Positions 27,036-36,308 of a stretch of 64,000 nucleotides of DNA are shown here, piece by piece. A program made the translations under genes and the position numbers. This DNA comes from an uncultured Alphaproteobacteria bacterium (GTDB lineage Bacteria; Pseudomonadota; Alphaproteobacteria; RF32; CAG-239), in contig CALXWA010000002.1 of NCBI GenBank assembly GCA_944392275.1, positions 1 through 64,000 of the forward strand, in the 5' to 3' direction. The notes beneath the pieces are model-generated. The model did no database searches and was not told where the DNA came from. It was given only the letters and a program-made list of their open reading frames with translations. Within the stretch, counting starts at the first letter, position 1. Each line of letters begins with the position of its first letter.

Positions 27036-28691
27036 TTATTGTGTCCTTACTACGCTACAGAAGATTCCGTTACGCCCGAGAGCTCCGCACGTTTTGTCTC
27101 CGGCCTCCAAAGTTTTAACCGGGCCAATACGAAGGTGGAACAGCTCTTTGCCTTGTCCGTCGGCCGGGGCATCTACCGAGAAAAACGGCTCGTATCCGGC
27201 TAGTTCTGTCTTATATTTTCGGGACAATGTATCCCACAAATCTTCCAGATTGCTAACGTTGCTGTCGGTTCCGAGTTCAATAGATATGTTATTCGAATCG
27301 GCATCAACAAAACCTGAACCATATCCGTATTGCTGGAATTGTTTATTTAATGCCGGATTGGGCGTATTGCTTATTCTCTGCATTTTGGAATAATCAATAT
27401 TGGCCGCCGCCCCTTGGTAACCGACCGAAACATTTTGTCCGCCGGCATATTGCGGTACAATTAGCTGGCTTTGACCGACTTGAACGTCATATTGCCCCGG
27501 AGCCCCCGCCATGCCAGCTGTATTTTGTCCGACATTGCCTCCCGGATACCCTGAAGCAGATGCTCCTTGGAACGGAGATGTATTTTGCGGATACGGCATT
27601 GCATTTGAGCGGTTAGGCTGTTGCTCCGGCAATGGGGCCGGAACATCCCATGTCGGCGGCAAATAATCTGCGGAATCTATTGCATATTCCAATCCGGATT
27701 CATCGGATCGACGCAACTTAATACAAATCAATCTTTTTCCGTTCCGAAGAACCAAATCACCAACACCTTCTACAATGATTAAGCGATTATCCGGACCTTT
27801 GGTTCGGAAACCAACCGGAACTTCTACTCTTTCGACAATCATACTGACAACCGGACGCTGCATCATGTTTAAGGCTTTTTTGCCCAAATCAATGTAGGTA
27901 AAGATATCATCTCTCCAGACGCGTTCCGGAGCAATCACAACATCATCGGGATTGGGGACATAAACCTCTAAATCAAAACGAAACTTTGACGGATCTACCG
28001 GAATTTCCTTAATCCAGTCACTTTTTTGAAAACTTCTGGTATAAGTCGAATCAACCGATTTTCCGCCAGAACTCATATTGCTGCCACCGCTGCCTCCGGC
28101 AAACGGAGCCGCCCCGGGACCTCCCGTACCGCCCTGACCTCCGACAACATCAATATCAATAATCGAGTTGGTTAAACGTTCGGTATTAATAGCCTCACTC
28201 TTTACATAGAAAACATAACGGTTTCCGGAACGGCCAAAAACAATAACGTTAGTATCAACCCCAACATTTGCCCCTTTTCTCGGATAGAGCAATAATGTAT
28301 TTGGTCCAGAGATTTGCCCGTCAAATGTTGAATTATCACCGATAAAAATATCTTCAATCATTTCCCAGTTTGGAAAGTTTACTAATGTAATCATCCCTTC
28401 ACGAAGACGAATCGGCAACACTAAATCCGGAGACCAATAATAACGTGAATAAGCCGGACGGCTTTGCCCTTCCCCTAAATTTTGCAGGGGGTCCAACCAA
28501 GCGGCTTGTGTCATTCCTAAGGAGTTAAACCCTGCATAGCCAAGGTTCATCGGTGTATAGGTCCCCTGAGCCTGGTCGGCACTGGCATCCATCATTTGCT
28601 GATCTACTTGTGCCGTCGCATAACTTCCCGTCATCAGATTTAGTACAAACAAAGCACTAAAAGGCAATAATATTCTTCTTGTAATATTCAC
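27036..28691 (-). CDS. virB9: VirB9-like outer-ring protein with C-terminal SPOR domain
   Basis: A 551-residue secreted protein starting at GTG behind GGAG. Order: signal peptide (about 1-27), VirB9/CagX N-terminal beta domain (YYWSPDLVLPIRLREGMITL ... NRYVFYVKSE), Gly-rich linker, the VirB9 C-terminal domain (IAPERVWRDDIFTYIDLG, VPVGFRTKGPDNRLIIVEGV, GDLVLRNGKRLICIKL), a Pro/Gly/Gln-rich linker of about 120 residues and a final segment (about 475-551) that fits a SPOR domain: FHLRIGPVKTLEAGDKTCGALGRNGIFCSVV. VirB9 builds the outer-membrane ring with VirB7 and VirB10. SPOR domains bind peptide-stripped peptidoglycan. The gene sits between virB8 and the VirB10 halves, as in canonical operons. 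Confidence 0.85.
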   Translation of the reverse strand: MNITRRILLPFSALFVLNLMTGSYATAQVDQQMMDASADQAQGTYTPMNLGYAGFNSLGMTQAAWLDPLQNLGEGQSRPAYSRYYWSPDLVLPIRLREGMITLVNFPNWEMIEDIFIGDNSTFDGQISGPNTLLLYPRKGANVGVDTNVIVFGRSGNRYVFYVKSEAINTERLTNSIIDIDVVGGQGGTGGPGAAPFAGGSGGSNMSSGGKSVDSTYTRSFQKSDWIKEIPVDPSKFRFDLEVYVPNPDDVVIAPERVWRDDIFTYIDLGKKALNMMQRPVVSMIVERVEVPVGFRTKGPDNRLIIVEGVGDLVLRNGKRLICIKLRRSDESGLEYAIDSADYLPPTWDVPAPLPEQQPNRSNAMPYPQNTSPFQGASASGYPGGNVGQNTAGMAGAPGQYDVQVGQSQLIVPQYAGGQNVSVGYQGAAANIDYSKMQRISNTPNPALNKQFQQYGYGSGFVDADSNNISIELGTDSNVSNLEDLWDTLSRKYKTELAGYEPFFSVDAPADGQGKELFHLRIGPVKTLEAGDKTCGALGRNGIFCSVVRTQ

Positions 28692-28698
28692 TTCAGGG

Positions 28699-29421
28699 TT
28701 ACTCCACTTTATTGTAGGACAGAGAGTAGTTATACACCGTAAATCCTATCGGATTTTTCAATCTGTCTCCGTATTTTACAGTTTTTTTACGATAACCGAC
28801 ATTTAAGGATGCGGTCCAATAATTGACTTCCGGCTTTTCCGAATCCGGGTACATATCTCTGGTCTCATACTCGACTTGCCAAATACCATTTGAGAGCTCA
28901 TTGACCGAAAGGATTTTTACCTCTCTTACCAAGCCCCGCGTGCGAATGATATTTAAGGCTTTTTGAGCTGTATTATCCAAAAAATCTTGATAGACATTTG
29001 CCGCCGACATTTCTTGAATGGTGCCACCTGGCATCCAACGAGCTTCCATTTCTGGAATGTTTCTTTCAAAAGCACTGCGCAATAAGACATATTCCCGAAC
29101 AAAGACTTCCGTTATGGCTCTTTGGTTACGCAATCCCCCTTTAATCGGCTGGATGTTATAGACTTGTTCGGCCCGGTTTTGGAAGGTCAGCAAAAACGGC
29201 TCCACACGATACAATGGCAAAACTTGATAAATTGCCAAAATCAAAACAATGTTACAGCAAATGCTCAAGGCGGTAACAATTGCAAAAGCACGTGCCGTCC
29301 ATAAATATCTTTTCTCCCCAATATTGGCAACAAACAACTCCGAAGATTGCGTAGACCTCCGGCGAGGAGCATTCCCTGTTAAGCGGCGTTGATTTTGACC
29401 TGAAACTAATCTTTCTGCCAT
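28699..29421 (-). CDS. virB8: VirB8-like inner-membrane protein, copy 2
   Basis: A 240-residue bitopic protein. It has a cytoplasmic Arg-rich N terminus, a transmembrane helix (about 43-65) running into YRVEPFLLTF, and a periplasmic NTF2-like VirB8 domain with REYVLLRSAFERNIPEMEARWMPGG, YETRDMYPDS and a C-terminal GFTVYNYSLSY. VirB8 nucleates inner-membrane assembly of type IV secretion systems. A second VirB8-like gene lies at 29721-30479, with a small lipoprotein gene between the two. Rickettsial systems also carry two VirB8 proteins. It ends 8 bp before the virB9 start. Confidence 0.9.
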   Translation of the reverse strand: MAERLVSGQNQRRLTGNAPRRRSTQSSELFVANIGEKRYLWTARAFAIVTALSICCNIVLILAIYQVLPLYRVEPFLLTFQNRAEQVYNIQPIKGGLRNQRAITEVFVREYVLLRSAFERNIPEMEARWMPGGTIQEMSAANVYQDFLDNTAQKALNIIRTRGLVREVKILSVNELSNGIWQVEYETRDMYPDSEKPEVNYWTASLNVGYRKKTVKYGDRLKNPIGFTVYNYSLSYNKVE

Positions 29422-29433
29422 TTTCTTTCCAAT

Positions 29434-29622
29434 CTAAATGATTGCAACAAACCAATCCGGAAGATTTTTCGGTAAATCCAATTCCATGCATGCACACGGA
29501 GAAAGCTTAAGTTCATCCGCACCTTTACCAATACCTACCGGCTCCGGCTCATAATAAGAACCAAAGCAACCCGATAACATTAATAAAGTCGCAATTAATA
29601 AAATTTTAGAGCTCTTTTTCAT
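29434..29622 (-). CDS. VirB7-like small lipoprotein
   Basis: A 62-residue lipoprotein with lipobox LSGC (Cys19). The start is placed at ATG 29622, behind AGAAAGG; a TTG one codon upstream also reads in frame. The mature part has two close Cys (SPCACMELDLP) and ends PDWFVAII. Its size, lipidation and place directly upstream of virB8/virB9 suit VirB7, which anchors the VirB9 ring in the outer membrane. VirB7 sequences are poorly conserved, so this call rests on position and signal. Confidence 0.65.
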   Translation of the reverse strand: MKKSSKILLIATLLMLSGCFGSYYEPEPVGIGKGADELKLSPCACMELDLPKNLPDWFVAII

Positions 29623-29720
29623 CAAAGGACCTTTCTCGAATATAAATACAACTATAGTTATTTTGAAGTTATACCGATTTCTTTTAAAAGTCTAACAGCT
29701 TGCTTATACTTATCAACAAA

Positions 29721-30479
29721 TTAGAAGATATCGACCTCTGTTTGAGAATATCTTGTTACCGTAAAGCCCAGCGGATTCATTAATCGGCGAGCCATAAACA
29801 TCCGTTCCTTGATGAAATATGCCGTTACCGATGCCGTCCAATAACGAACCCTTAAAGTTGATTCTTTTTGAGCTTGTGTTTTGCCCTGTTCGTCATATAG
29901 GTCATATGTTTTATAATCAACTTTCCAAACCGAACTTCTCGCCCCTCCTTGGCGGCCGATTGAAATAATTTCAACTTCGCGGACGAGAGCTTGCATAAAG
30001 ATATTGGTCCAGGCACCGGTTACCCATTGCTCAAACGGATCAAAAACCTCCGGTGAAGAATAAAAATTGACCATTCCGCCTCGCATCCAACGGCTCCGCA
30101 TTTCCAGAGGATCATTAATGATGGTATTACGAAGGATAATGTATTGACGAATAAATGTTTCCATCAATTTGTCTTTAGAGGCCATATCTAGGCTAATGGG
30201 CTCCTCACGAACAATATCGGTTGAAGAATCTTGATTGATTACCAAAAAAGGCTCTACCGTTACCATCGGGGCTAATTTGAATAACGCAAGGGAAGCACTT
30301 ATCAAAAACAAAAGTGAGGCGACCGTGGTGGCAATAAAAAAGCGGGACAGCCATAAATAATAATTTAATTTATAGCCTTCGGCTTGGCGTTCCATTTGAT
30401 TGATAAATTCCGGAGAAGCCGATGTTTTGCTTTCAATCGCCAATGTCTTTTCTTTGTTTTCGAGCTGGTTTTCACTCAT
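29721..30479 (-). CDS. virB8: VirB8-like inner-membrane protein, copy 1
   Basis: A 252-residue bitopic protein with a cytoplasmic N terminus (about 1-43), a transmembrane helix (about 44-68) and a VirB8-type periplasmic domain: VTVEPFLVINQ, FIRQYIILRNTIINDPLEMR, SRWMRGGM, VWKVDYKTYDLYDEQGKT and the final MNPLGFTVTRYSQ. It is clearly paralogous to the 240-residue copy (shared VEPFL, RWM.GG and NP.GFTV.. segments) but diverged, suggesting a heteromeric inner-membrane ring. It follows the secreted helical protein block and precedes the VirB7-like gene by about 100 bp. Confidence 0.9.
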   Translation of the reverse strand: MSENQLENKEKTLAIESKTSASPEFINQMERQAEGYKLNYYLWLSRFFIATTVASLLFLISASLALFKLAPMVTVEPFLVINQDSSTDIVREEPISLDMASKDKLMETFIRQYIILRNTIINDPLEMRSRWMRGGMVNFYSSPEVFDPFEQWVTGAWTNIFMQALVREVEIISIGRQGGARSSVWKVDYKTYDLYDEQGKTQAQKESTLRVRYWTASVTAYFIKERMFMARRLMNPLGFTVTRYSQTEVDIF

Positions 30480-30503
30480 GTTTTTAACCTTGTATCTTCA
30501 TTT

Positions 30504-33500
30504 CTAGTATGTTGCACAATAGGGGGCTTCTAAAACCGCTTTTTGTTTATTTAAGTTTTCTTGTGCTTTGTTTACATACCTATCAACAACTTCGTTATTT
30601 ACTTTAGATGTTTTGAGCTCTTCGTCAAGATTATTATCAACCACAACATCTGAAATAAAGGTTAACTCATCTTTGTCTTGTTGTAAGGCCGCCAAAATTC
30701 CTTTATATTTATTGACTCTTTCGGTGACGACTTCATTATCCGTTGTTTCAACATCTTGCAATGCTTGTACAGCGGCCGCAACTTTTGCATTTTTTATCGA
30801 ATCGAGTTTGGTACGAACTAAGTTATAGTCGCTTTCTTTGGCAATATCAAAATCCGCAGAGGGCTCAAAACCAAAATCTTTCAGCATGTCAAACAATGTA
30901 TTCATGACCTCTTCATAACTGGATTTAAGCTCCTCCATCTCTTTGCGGCGTATTTTTTCATATTCAACATAATCTAAAAAGCTACCGATTTGATTTTTAT
31001 CAAGCATGGCGTTTTTATAAGACATGGACATTTGTTTTTCTTTATTACTGGGTTCTTTGTTGGAAGTATCTTCCGTGTCCAGCAATTCATGAAATGCGGT
31101 ATAACTGCTCTGGCGGAAAAAGAGAACATTATTTTCATCGGCATCTAACAATGTCCCTAATTCGCTGTAAGTACAATTAGAGGACGGGGCCTCTTCTTTG
31201 GCTTCTTGTTTTTCAAAAATTCCCTGTAATCCATCACTTTGAGAATAGTTGAAATTGATTTTAATATCCATGAGTGTGTCATAAACATTGCCCGAACGCA
31301 TTTCAAGATAAGGGCAGGTAAACAAGCCTATCCCACTTTTTTGTGACTTAAATAAATAGCCGTTTTTATCAACATCTACAACCACATTGCCGCCGGAAAC
31401 TTTGCAGGGCATAAAGCCACCGCGATAGAAGCTTACGGCACTGCACCCTTGGTTGAGAGCTTCTTTCAGATTAAAGTCTTTTTCAACAAAAGGTTTGTCT
31501 TGGAGCATTAATTGCCAGATACCCGGGACTTCGCCCCCATACTTTAAGAAATCTTGAGCGGAAATCGGCTCACTCTCCGTGCGTTCGGCATCATAGGCTT
31601 TGACATTGGCAAAATCCATACTGTCAAAATGAACCAGCTCTCGAAGAGGCGGCAAATTGTATTCCAACATGGCTTTTGGGGCCTTCAGATCGCGGTCTTT
31701 GGCAGGATTACCAACAAAGAAGGCTTCTGTTTCAGGCGTTGTATCGGTGGACAATAACTCCTTGTACAAATACAAAGTTGTGGCAATATTCATGGCGTTA
31801 TACTCAATTGTTAACGGCATTGCCGCTATGTCTTCTATCATCTTTTGATGAATTTCAACAATTTGCTCATGATAAGCTTGAAGATATTTTTTATCCCCTA
31901 AGGCTTCTATATCCGACCGTGCTTTATTTACTCTCTTTTCAACTTTGGCATACAAGTCATTTAGGGCATTTGTAATCACAGAATTTAGTTGGACAACCAT
32001 TCCGGCGGCCCCTATCCCCGTATAAGAGGCTCCCGGATTAGAAAGAGCAAATTCTTCAACCAATTTGGAAACGGCTTCTCCGGCCAAGGAGGTTAAGGCA
32101 CTTTCGGCATCTTGTTCAAATTGACTCTCAGAAGCTTCTTTTTTTACTTGGATTTCCGCGACTTTAGATTTGAATTTCTCTTGTTTTTCCGTTGCAATAT
32201 TGACTCGTGTTAATTGGCTTTTTAACTTAACTTCTGCGATTTTTTTATCCAAAGTTTCTAAATCAGATTTTAGATCTTCAATATCTTTGCGTGCTTTAAC
32301 GGCCTCTTCTTCTTTTTTATCCAGAGGATGTTCTTCTTCGTTTGTGGCAATATTTTGGTTGACAACCGTTTGCAATTGCGGTCCGGAAGCTATCGGAAGA
32401 GTTGAAACACTCGGAACATTATCAAAATCCAATTTTGTTGTTAATGTATCATACACACTCTGATACGCATCGGCTTGGATATTGGTTCTTGTATCATTAA
32501 TTTCATCCGTAATTTTTTTATAACTCTCCGTTTTGGTTTCTATGTTTTCCAATAAAACGGATCTTTGTGCTAAAAGGGAGCTTAAACTATTACCCGTATT
32601 GGTTTCGAGCTCTGATTCTGCGACTTGTTCTTCTTCATCTAATGCGGTAACGGCTTGCGTCAATTCTTGATTTAGAGCTTGGTATTGTTGTTGTAGCAAG
32701 GTGTCAGAAGCCTCTTTTTCTTCCTTATTGGCAGAATCTTTTTTTTGCAGAGATGCCACAATCAGAGCCTTAATGTCATTAACGGTATAAATTTTTAATT
32801 TGGATTTGATATTCTCGTACTTTCCATCCAAATATTGATTATAGAAAGTTTTAACATCCGTCCAAATGGGAAAATTTTGTTTAACCTCTCCCCATTTTGC
32901 TTGATCTTCAGCCAAAAGTTTTGATGCTTCGGCACCGACTTGCCATGGGATTAATGAATTTTCTCGGTTTTCTTGTTCTATTTTCTCTTCTTTTGAGGTA
33001 CTGAGCATGGATACATCCGAAGTCTTTGATTTATAGGCTTTCCATACTTTTTCATTATTTTCGACATCGGTGAGATCTTCTTGTTTTGCAACATCAAACT
33101 CCAGTCCGCTGTAATCTTCTGCGGTTGCAGATGTTGTTTCTGCCGCTTTTGCCGTCTCATAAGCCTCTATTGCCCAAGCCGACAAGCCGGAACGTTGCTC
33201 GTATTCTACCGCTAAATCTCCGGTCAAAGCACTCCCTCCGTACCAAACTTTGTTGGGATCAACAAATCTTTTGTTAAGATAATTAATCACACATTGGTCG
33301 GCTTTTTCAACATAGGTTATTGCCTTTTCATGCTCCTCAATGCTTTCATCGTATTTGTTTTTCGCATCTTGATAGCTTTGCAGATCTAAAATTGTATTAT
33401 GAGCCCGTCTGGCCTCTTCAATAAGGGTTTGTATCGGAGCCAATTTTTCAATCTCGGCCATTTTGGCAATTGTTTCTTCACTGTTAAAGGGGTGCGTTAT

Positions 33501-34472
33501 ATCTTGAGAATCATCCGCAATCGTTGTTGTCAAAACAGCTGTGACAACCCGCTGACTGCTTGAAGAGGGCGTATTAACCGCATCTATAACATCTTCGGCA
33601 GAGGAGCTCATGGCGGCAAAAGCCAGTGTTTGGGTACTGGCAATTTGAAAAGCTGAACGCAATTGTCGAGAAGCATGGTTTTCTTCTTTTGTTTCTTCTT
33701 GGGATGACCCTGGCATTTCGCCAACAAAAACCGGCTTGGTCTCTCTGAGCGTTTTGATTGCTGTCAGCTGGGCTTTCATGGCGACGGCTTTTTGAATAAC
33801 CATTAAAATGTTATCAATCAATTCCATCGCTTTGGCTTCAGCATAAAGAACCTCATTTTTTCCATCCGGATCCGGTATCCCGCAGGCTGAACTTTCACCT
33901 TTCACGCAGGCCATGCCGTTGTCAATATTGGCCCGGACATCCGATTGCAGATAGGCCTTGAGTTCTCTGGCGGCGGTATAGACTTCGACAATGCTGTCTC
34001 GATAAAAATCGGCAATCCGTTGTTCTTGTTGTTGTTTGGGGATGACACCATAGGCATGATATTCTCTTAAAATCTGAGATAGGCCGTTCACAATACTTTG
34101 AGCATCTTCAACATTTATTGTGGTGCCGCCGGATGCGGTTTCACAATTCTCAAGCTCCATTTGTCCGGGAGAAACTTCCCCACTGAGCAAGGCATTAAAG
34201 TCAAAATTAAAGGTTGAGTTAATCGCCGTTTTGGCATTATTTAGGGTTTGCTCCGTGGCGTTATAAGTTTGTTGAGTAGCGCCATAAAGATTTCCGGCAC
34301 TTTTCCCAATGGCAACTGGGGTATGCAAGAAACTTGGACCAACATATTGTCCGGTCGGCTCTGCCGCTAAAACTTCATCCCATGGCGGTAACATGGCAAA
34401 AGCTTGCCGAACTATTAGGACACTTGCTATTCCCAGTATTGTTATCAGGCTGATTTTTTCTTTTTTCATCAT
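30504..34472 (-). CDS. Giant secreted coiled-coil protein in the VirB5 position
   Basis: A 1322-residue protein with a signal peptide (about 1-27). The N-terminal domain (about 100-260) contains RIADFYRDSIVEVYTAAREL and NILMVIQKAVAMKAQL, resembling segments in neighbouring secreted proteins. Long Glu/Lys/Gln-rich coiled coils follow. A Cys-containing globular part (about 990-1110) has SAVSFYRGGFMPCKVSGG and FTCPYLEMRSG. A further helical tail ends CATY. No catalytic motif is visible. Its start overlaps the upstream stop (ATGATGA). Lying between virB4 and virB8, where virB5 would be, it may be an exported surface or periplasmic component. Function unknown. Confidence 0.75.
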   Translation of the reverse strand: MMKKEKISLITILGIASVLIVRQAFAMLPPWDEVLAAEPTGQYVGPSFLHTPVAIGKSAGNLYGATQQTYNATEQTLNNAKTAINSTFNFDFNALLSGEVSPGQMELENCETASGGTTINVEDAQSIVNGLSQILREYHAYGVIPKQQQEQRIADFYRDSIVEVYTAARELKAYLQSDVRANIDNGMACVKGESSACGIPDPDGKNEVLYAEAKAMELIDNILMVIQKAVAMKAQLTAIKTLRETKPVFVGEMPGSSQEETKEENHASRQLRSAFQIASTQTLAFAAMSSSAEDVIDAVNTPSSSSQRVVTAVLTTTIADDSQDITHPFNSEETIAKMAEIEKLAPIQTLIEEARRAHNTILDLQSYQDAKNKYDESIEEHEKAITYVEKADQCVINYLNKRFVDPNKVWYGGSALTGDLAVEYEQRSGLSAWAIEAYETAKAAETTSATAEDYSGLEFDVAKQEDLTDVENNEKVWKAYKSKTSDVSMLSTSKEEKIEQENRENSLIPWQVGAEASKLLAEDQAKWGEVKQNFPIWTDVKTFYNQYLDGKYENIKSKLKIYTVNDIKALIVASLQKKDSANKEEKEASDTLLQQQYQALNQELTQAVTALDEEEQVAESELETNTGNSLSSLLAQRSVLLENIETKTESYKKITDEINDTRTNIQADAYQSVYDTLTTKLDFDNVPSVSTLPIASGPQLQTVVNQNIATNEEEHPLDKKEEEAVKARKDIEDLKSDLETLDKKIAEVKLKSQLTRVNIATEKQEKFKSKVAEIQVKKEASESQFEQDAESALTSLAGEAVSKLVEEFALSNPGASYTGIGAAGMVVQLNSVITNALNDLYAKVEKRVNKARSDIEALGDKKYLQAYHEQIVEIHQKMIEDIAAMPLTIEYNAMNIATTLYLYKELLSTDTTPETEAFFVGNPAKDRDLKAPKAMLEYNLPPLRELVHFDSMDFANVKAYDAERTESEPISAQDFLKYGGEVPGIWQLMLQDKPFVEKDFNLKEALNQGCSAVSFYRGGFMPCKVSGGNVVVDVDKNGYLFKSQKSGIGLFTCPYLEMRSGNVYDTLMDIKINFNYSQSDGLQGIFEKQEAKEEAPSSNCTYSELGTLLDADENNVLFFRQSSYTAFHELLDTEDTSNKEPSNKEKQMSMSYKNAMLDKNQIGSFLDYVEYEKIRRKEMEELKSSYEEVMNTLFDMLKDFGFEPSADFDIAKESDYNLVRTKLDSIKNAKVAAAVQALQDVETTDNEVVTERVNKYKGILAALQQDKDELTFISDVVVDNNLDEELKTSKVNNEVVDRYVNKAQENLNKQKAVLEAPYCATY

Positions 34473-35839
34473 ATCATGCCCTCCATAACACTTGGATTTT
34501 GAATAACATTTTGTAAAGCTGATCCTGTTTCTTTCAGGTTATCAACCGCTGTTTTGGCATCATCAATTTGGCTCTTAACCGTTTCTACTTTCTCTTTGGT
34601 CTCATCTACCTTATTTTTAACATCATTGGCTTTGTCTTTTAGGCTCTGATATGTTGAAGAAACTTTGTCGGCTAAATTACTAACGCTGGCTTTTGCCTGA
34701 GATATTTGTCCCTTTAAACTGGTATCCTTAACACCGTATTCACTATATTCACACAAATTAAATTTGGAATATTCTTTATTAACACTGTCAAGACTTAAAG
34801 AAGAGGCTAAGACCGTACTCTCAAGTACCAAGTCATTAACAATCATTTCGGCATATTTATAAAGCAATTCAACTTCTTGTGCCATTACTTGCGTATGAAC
34901 GCCGGATGCTTCTGATTCTCCGCTCATAACATCGCCCAAACTGGTATTGCTTTCAACGTCATCCTTTAACTTCGGGAGATCGGCTTGTGCTCGAAGTGCA
35001 GTCTCATAGACATCATAAATCGTTTCACGGCGGATTTTATAACGATTGGTCCGAACGGCTTTTTCGTTTTCAATACTGGCCGGTGCCCCATCTTCTAAAA
35101 ATAAGGCCTCTTTTGCATTGGCCAAAGCCTCTTCTGACGGGAGAATCTGAATCTCTTCTCCTGTATATAAGGCTTGTAGTTCATTGCCGATTTCTGCCGT
35201 CTTTTCAGCCTGAGTCGTTAATTTGTTTTTATATTCACTTTCCAGAGTCTTAATGTTTTCCGCATATTTTTCTTGTTCTTTCGCACATTGCAGTCTGAGT
35301 TTTTCTAGTTCTTCCTGTTGGTTGGCTTCCAGAGCTTGGTTTTCTCCGTCCTGAGCGGTCGTTATGTTCCCTCCGGCGGCAGCAATCTTTTCGGAACACT
35401 GTGTTGCCGCTAAGGCTGCCAATTCTTCCTGCTCGGCTATCTTTTCCTTTTTCTCTGCCTCAATATCTTTGGTTTTTTGAGCTTCTTCCGCCAAAGACTT
35501 TGATAATTGAGCGGCTTTATATTCCGTACTGTTTTTAATATCATCCTTTATCTGATTGTAAAAACCAATGGTATTGTCATAGGCATTTTTAAGATAAGAC
35601 GCCCCATCTTTGGCTGCGGTTATACCATCTCCTACCAACTGTCCCATTTTGCTATTTGTTACCCATTCCATGGCTTTTTCGGCATCTTTTTTCTTATCCT
35701 CAACCCATAATTGAATTGAGGACGGAGTTTTCATTGTATCATTCACGCCGCTGATTTGGGCTGAAACTCCTTTTATGGTACTCAGAAAAACGATTTGGGC
35801 CAAAATCCCTATTGCGATCAAGGAGGTTTCTTTTTTCAT
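34469..35839 (-). CDS. Secreted helical protein, VirB5-position family
   Basis: A 456-residue protein. The start is set at ATG 35839, behind GAGGAGG, which gives a clean signal peptide (MKKETSL ... GVSAQ). The central part has coiled coils rich in Glu/Lys. A helical domain at about 270-365 contains RRETIYDVYETALRAQADLP and MAQEVELLYKYAEMIVNDLV, similar in layout to the N-terminal domain of the 1322-residue neighbour. The tail is a second coiled coil (VKNKVDETKEKVETVKSQ). The stop overlaps the next start. No enzyme motif. Probably exported and part of, or a substrate of, the secretion machine. Confidence 0.72.
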   Translation of the reverse strand: MKKETSLIAIGILAQIVFLSTIKGVSAQISGVNDTMKTPSSIQLWVEDKKKDAEKAMEWVTNSKMGQLVGDGITAAKDGASYLKNAYDNTIGFYNQIKDDIKNSTEYKAAQLSKSLAEEAQKTKDIEAEKKEKIAEQEELAALAATQCSEKIAAAGGNITTAQDGENQALEANQQEELEKLRLQCAKEQEKYAENIKTLESEYKNKLTTQAEKTAEIGNELQALYTGEEIQILPSEEALANAKEALFLEDGAPASIENEKAVRTNRYKIRRETIYDVYETALRAQADLPKLKDDVESNTSLGDVMSGESEASGVHTQVMAQEVELLYKYAEMIVNDLVLESTVLASSLSLDSVNKEYSKFNLCEYSEYGVKDTSLKGQISQAKASVSNLADKVSSTYQSLKDKANDVKNKVDETKEKVETVKSQIDDAKTAVDNLKETGSALQNVIQNPSVMEGMI

Positions 35840-35840
35840 G

Positions 35841-36308
35841 TTATTCCTCCTCTTCCGGGGTATATTGCAAGGGCAAAATGGCCGAAACACCTTCCAGAGC
35901 CGATATTTTTGCCTCCAGATCAACAATTGAGCTTAATCGTTCAACAATTTGTTGTAAATTTGGTTGAACTTCATTGGCCAGTATTTCTTGTGTGCTTTCT
36001 GCTCCATTTTCTTGCTCTTTTGTATCTTGCTCTTTTGCATCGCGGATCAATTTTGCCCTTGTGCTTAAAGCCGAAGCGTATAAATCCGATGCCATTTCAA
36101 ATTTTATTTGAGCGGCGGTATCGTTATATGATTTGGCCTCCGTCAAATTTCCGCTTACCAAAAGAGCATCGCTGATACTTTTGATGTTGGCTCTGGGGTC
36201 ATTCACATCGGTTATAAACGAATAGACATCAACGGCATAGCTTGGACGCCCTATTGTCAAAGACAACAGGCTCCACAAAAGCATTTGGTATAATTTTGCT
36301 TTATTCAT
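35841..36308 (-). CDS. Small secreted helical protein, VirB5-position family
   Basis: A 155-residue protein with a signal peptide (about 1-25, ending PSYA). The mature part is all-helical, with FEMASDLYASALSTRAKLIR followed by an acidic/Gln linker and VERLSSIVDLEAKISALEG. This two-helix arrangement is the minimal form of the domain seen in the adjacent larger proteins. It starts 8 bp inside the end of the 435-residue gene and its stop abuts the next start, so the genes are coupled. VirB5 proteins are secreted helical minor pilins of similar size. That identity is possible but unproven. Confidence 0.7.
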   Translation of the reverse strand: MNKAKLYQMLLWSLLSLTIGRPSYAVDVYSFITDVNDPRANIKSISDALLVSGNLTEAKSYNDTAAQIKFEMASDLYASALSTRAKLIRDAKEQDTKEQENGAESTQEILANEVQPNLQQIVERLSSIVDLEAKISALEGVSAILPLQYTPEEEE

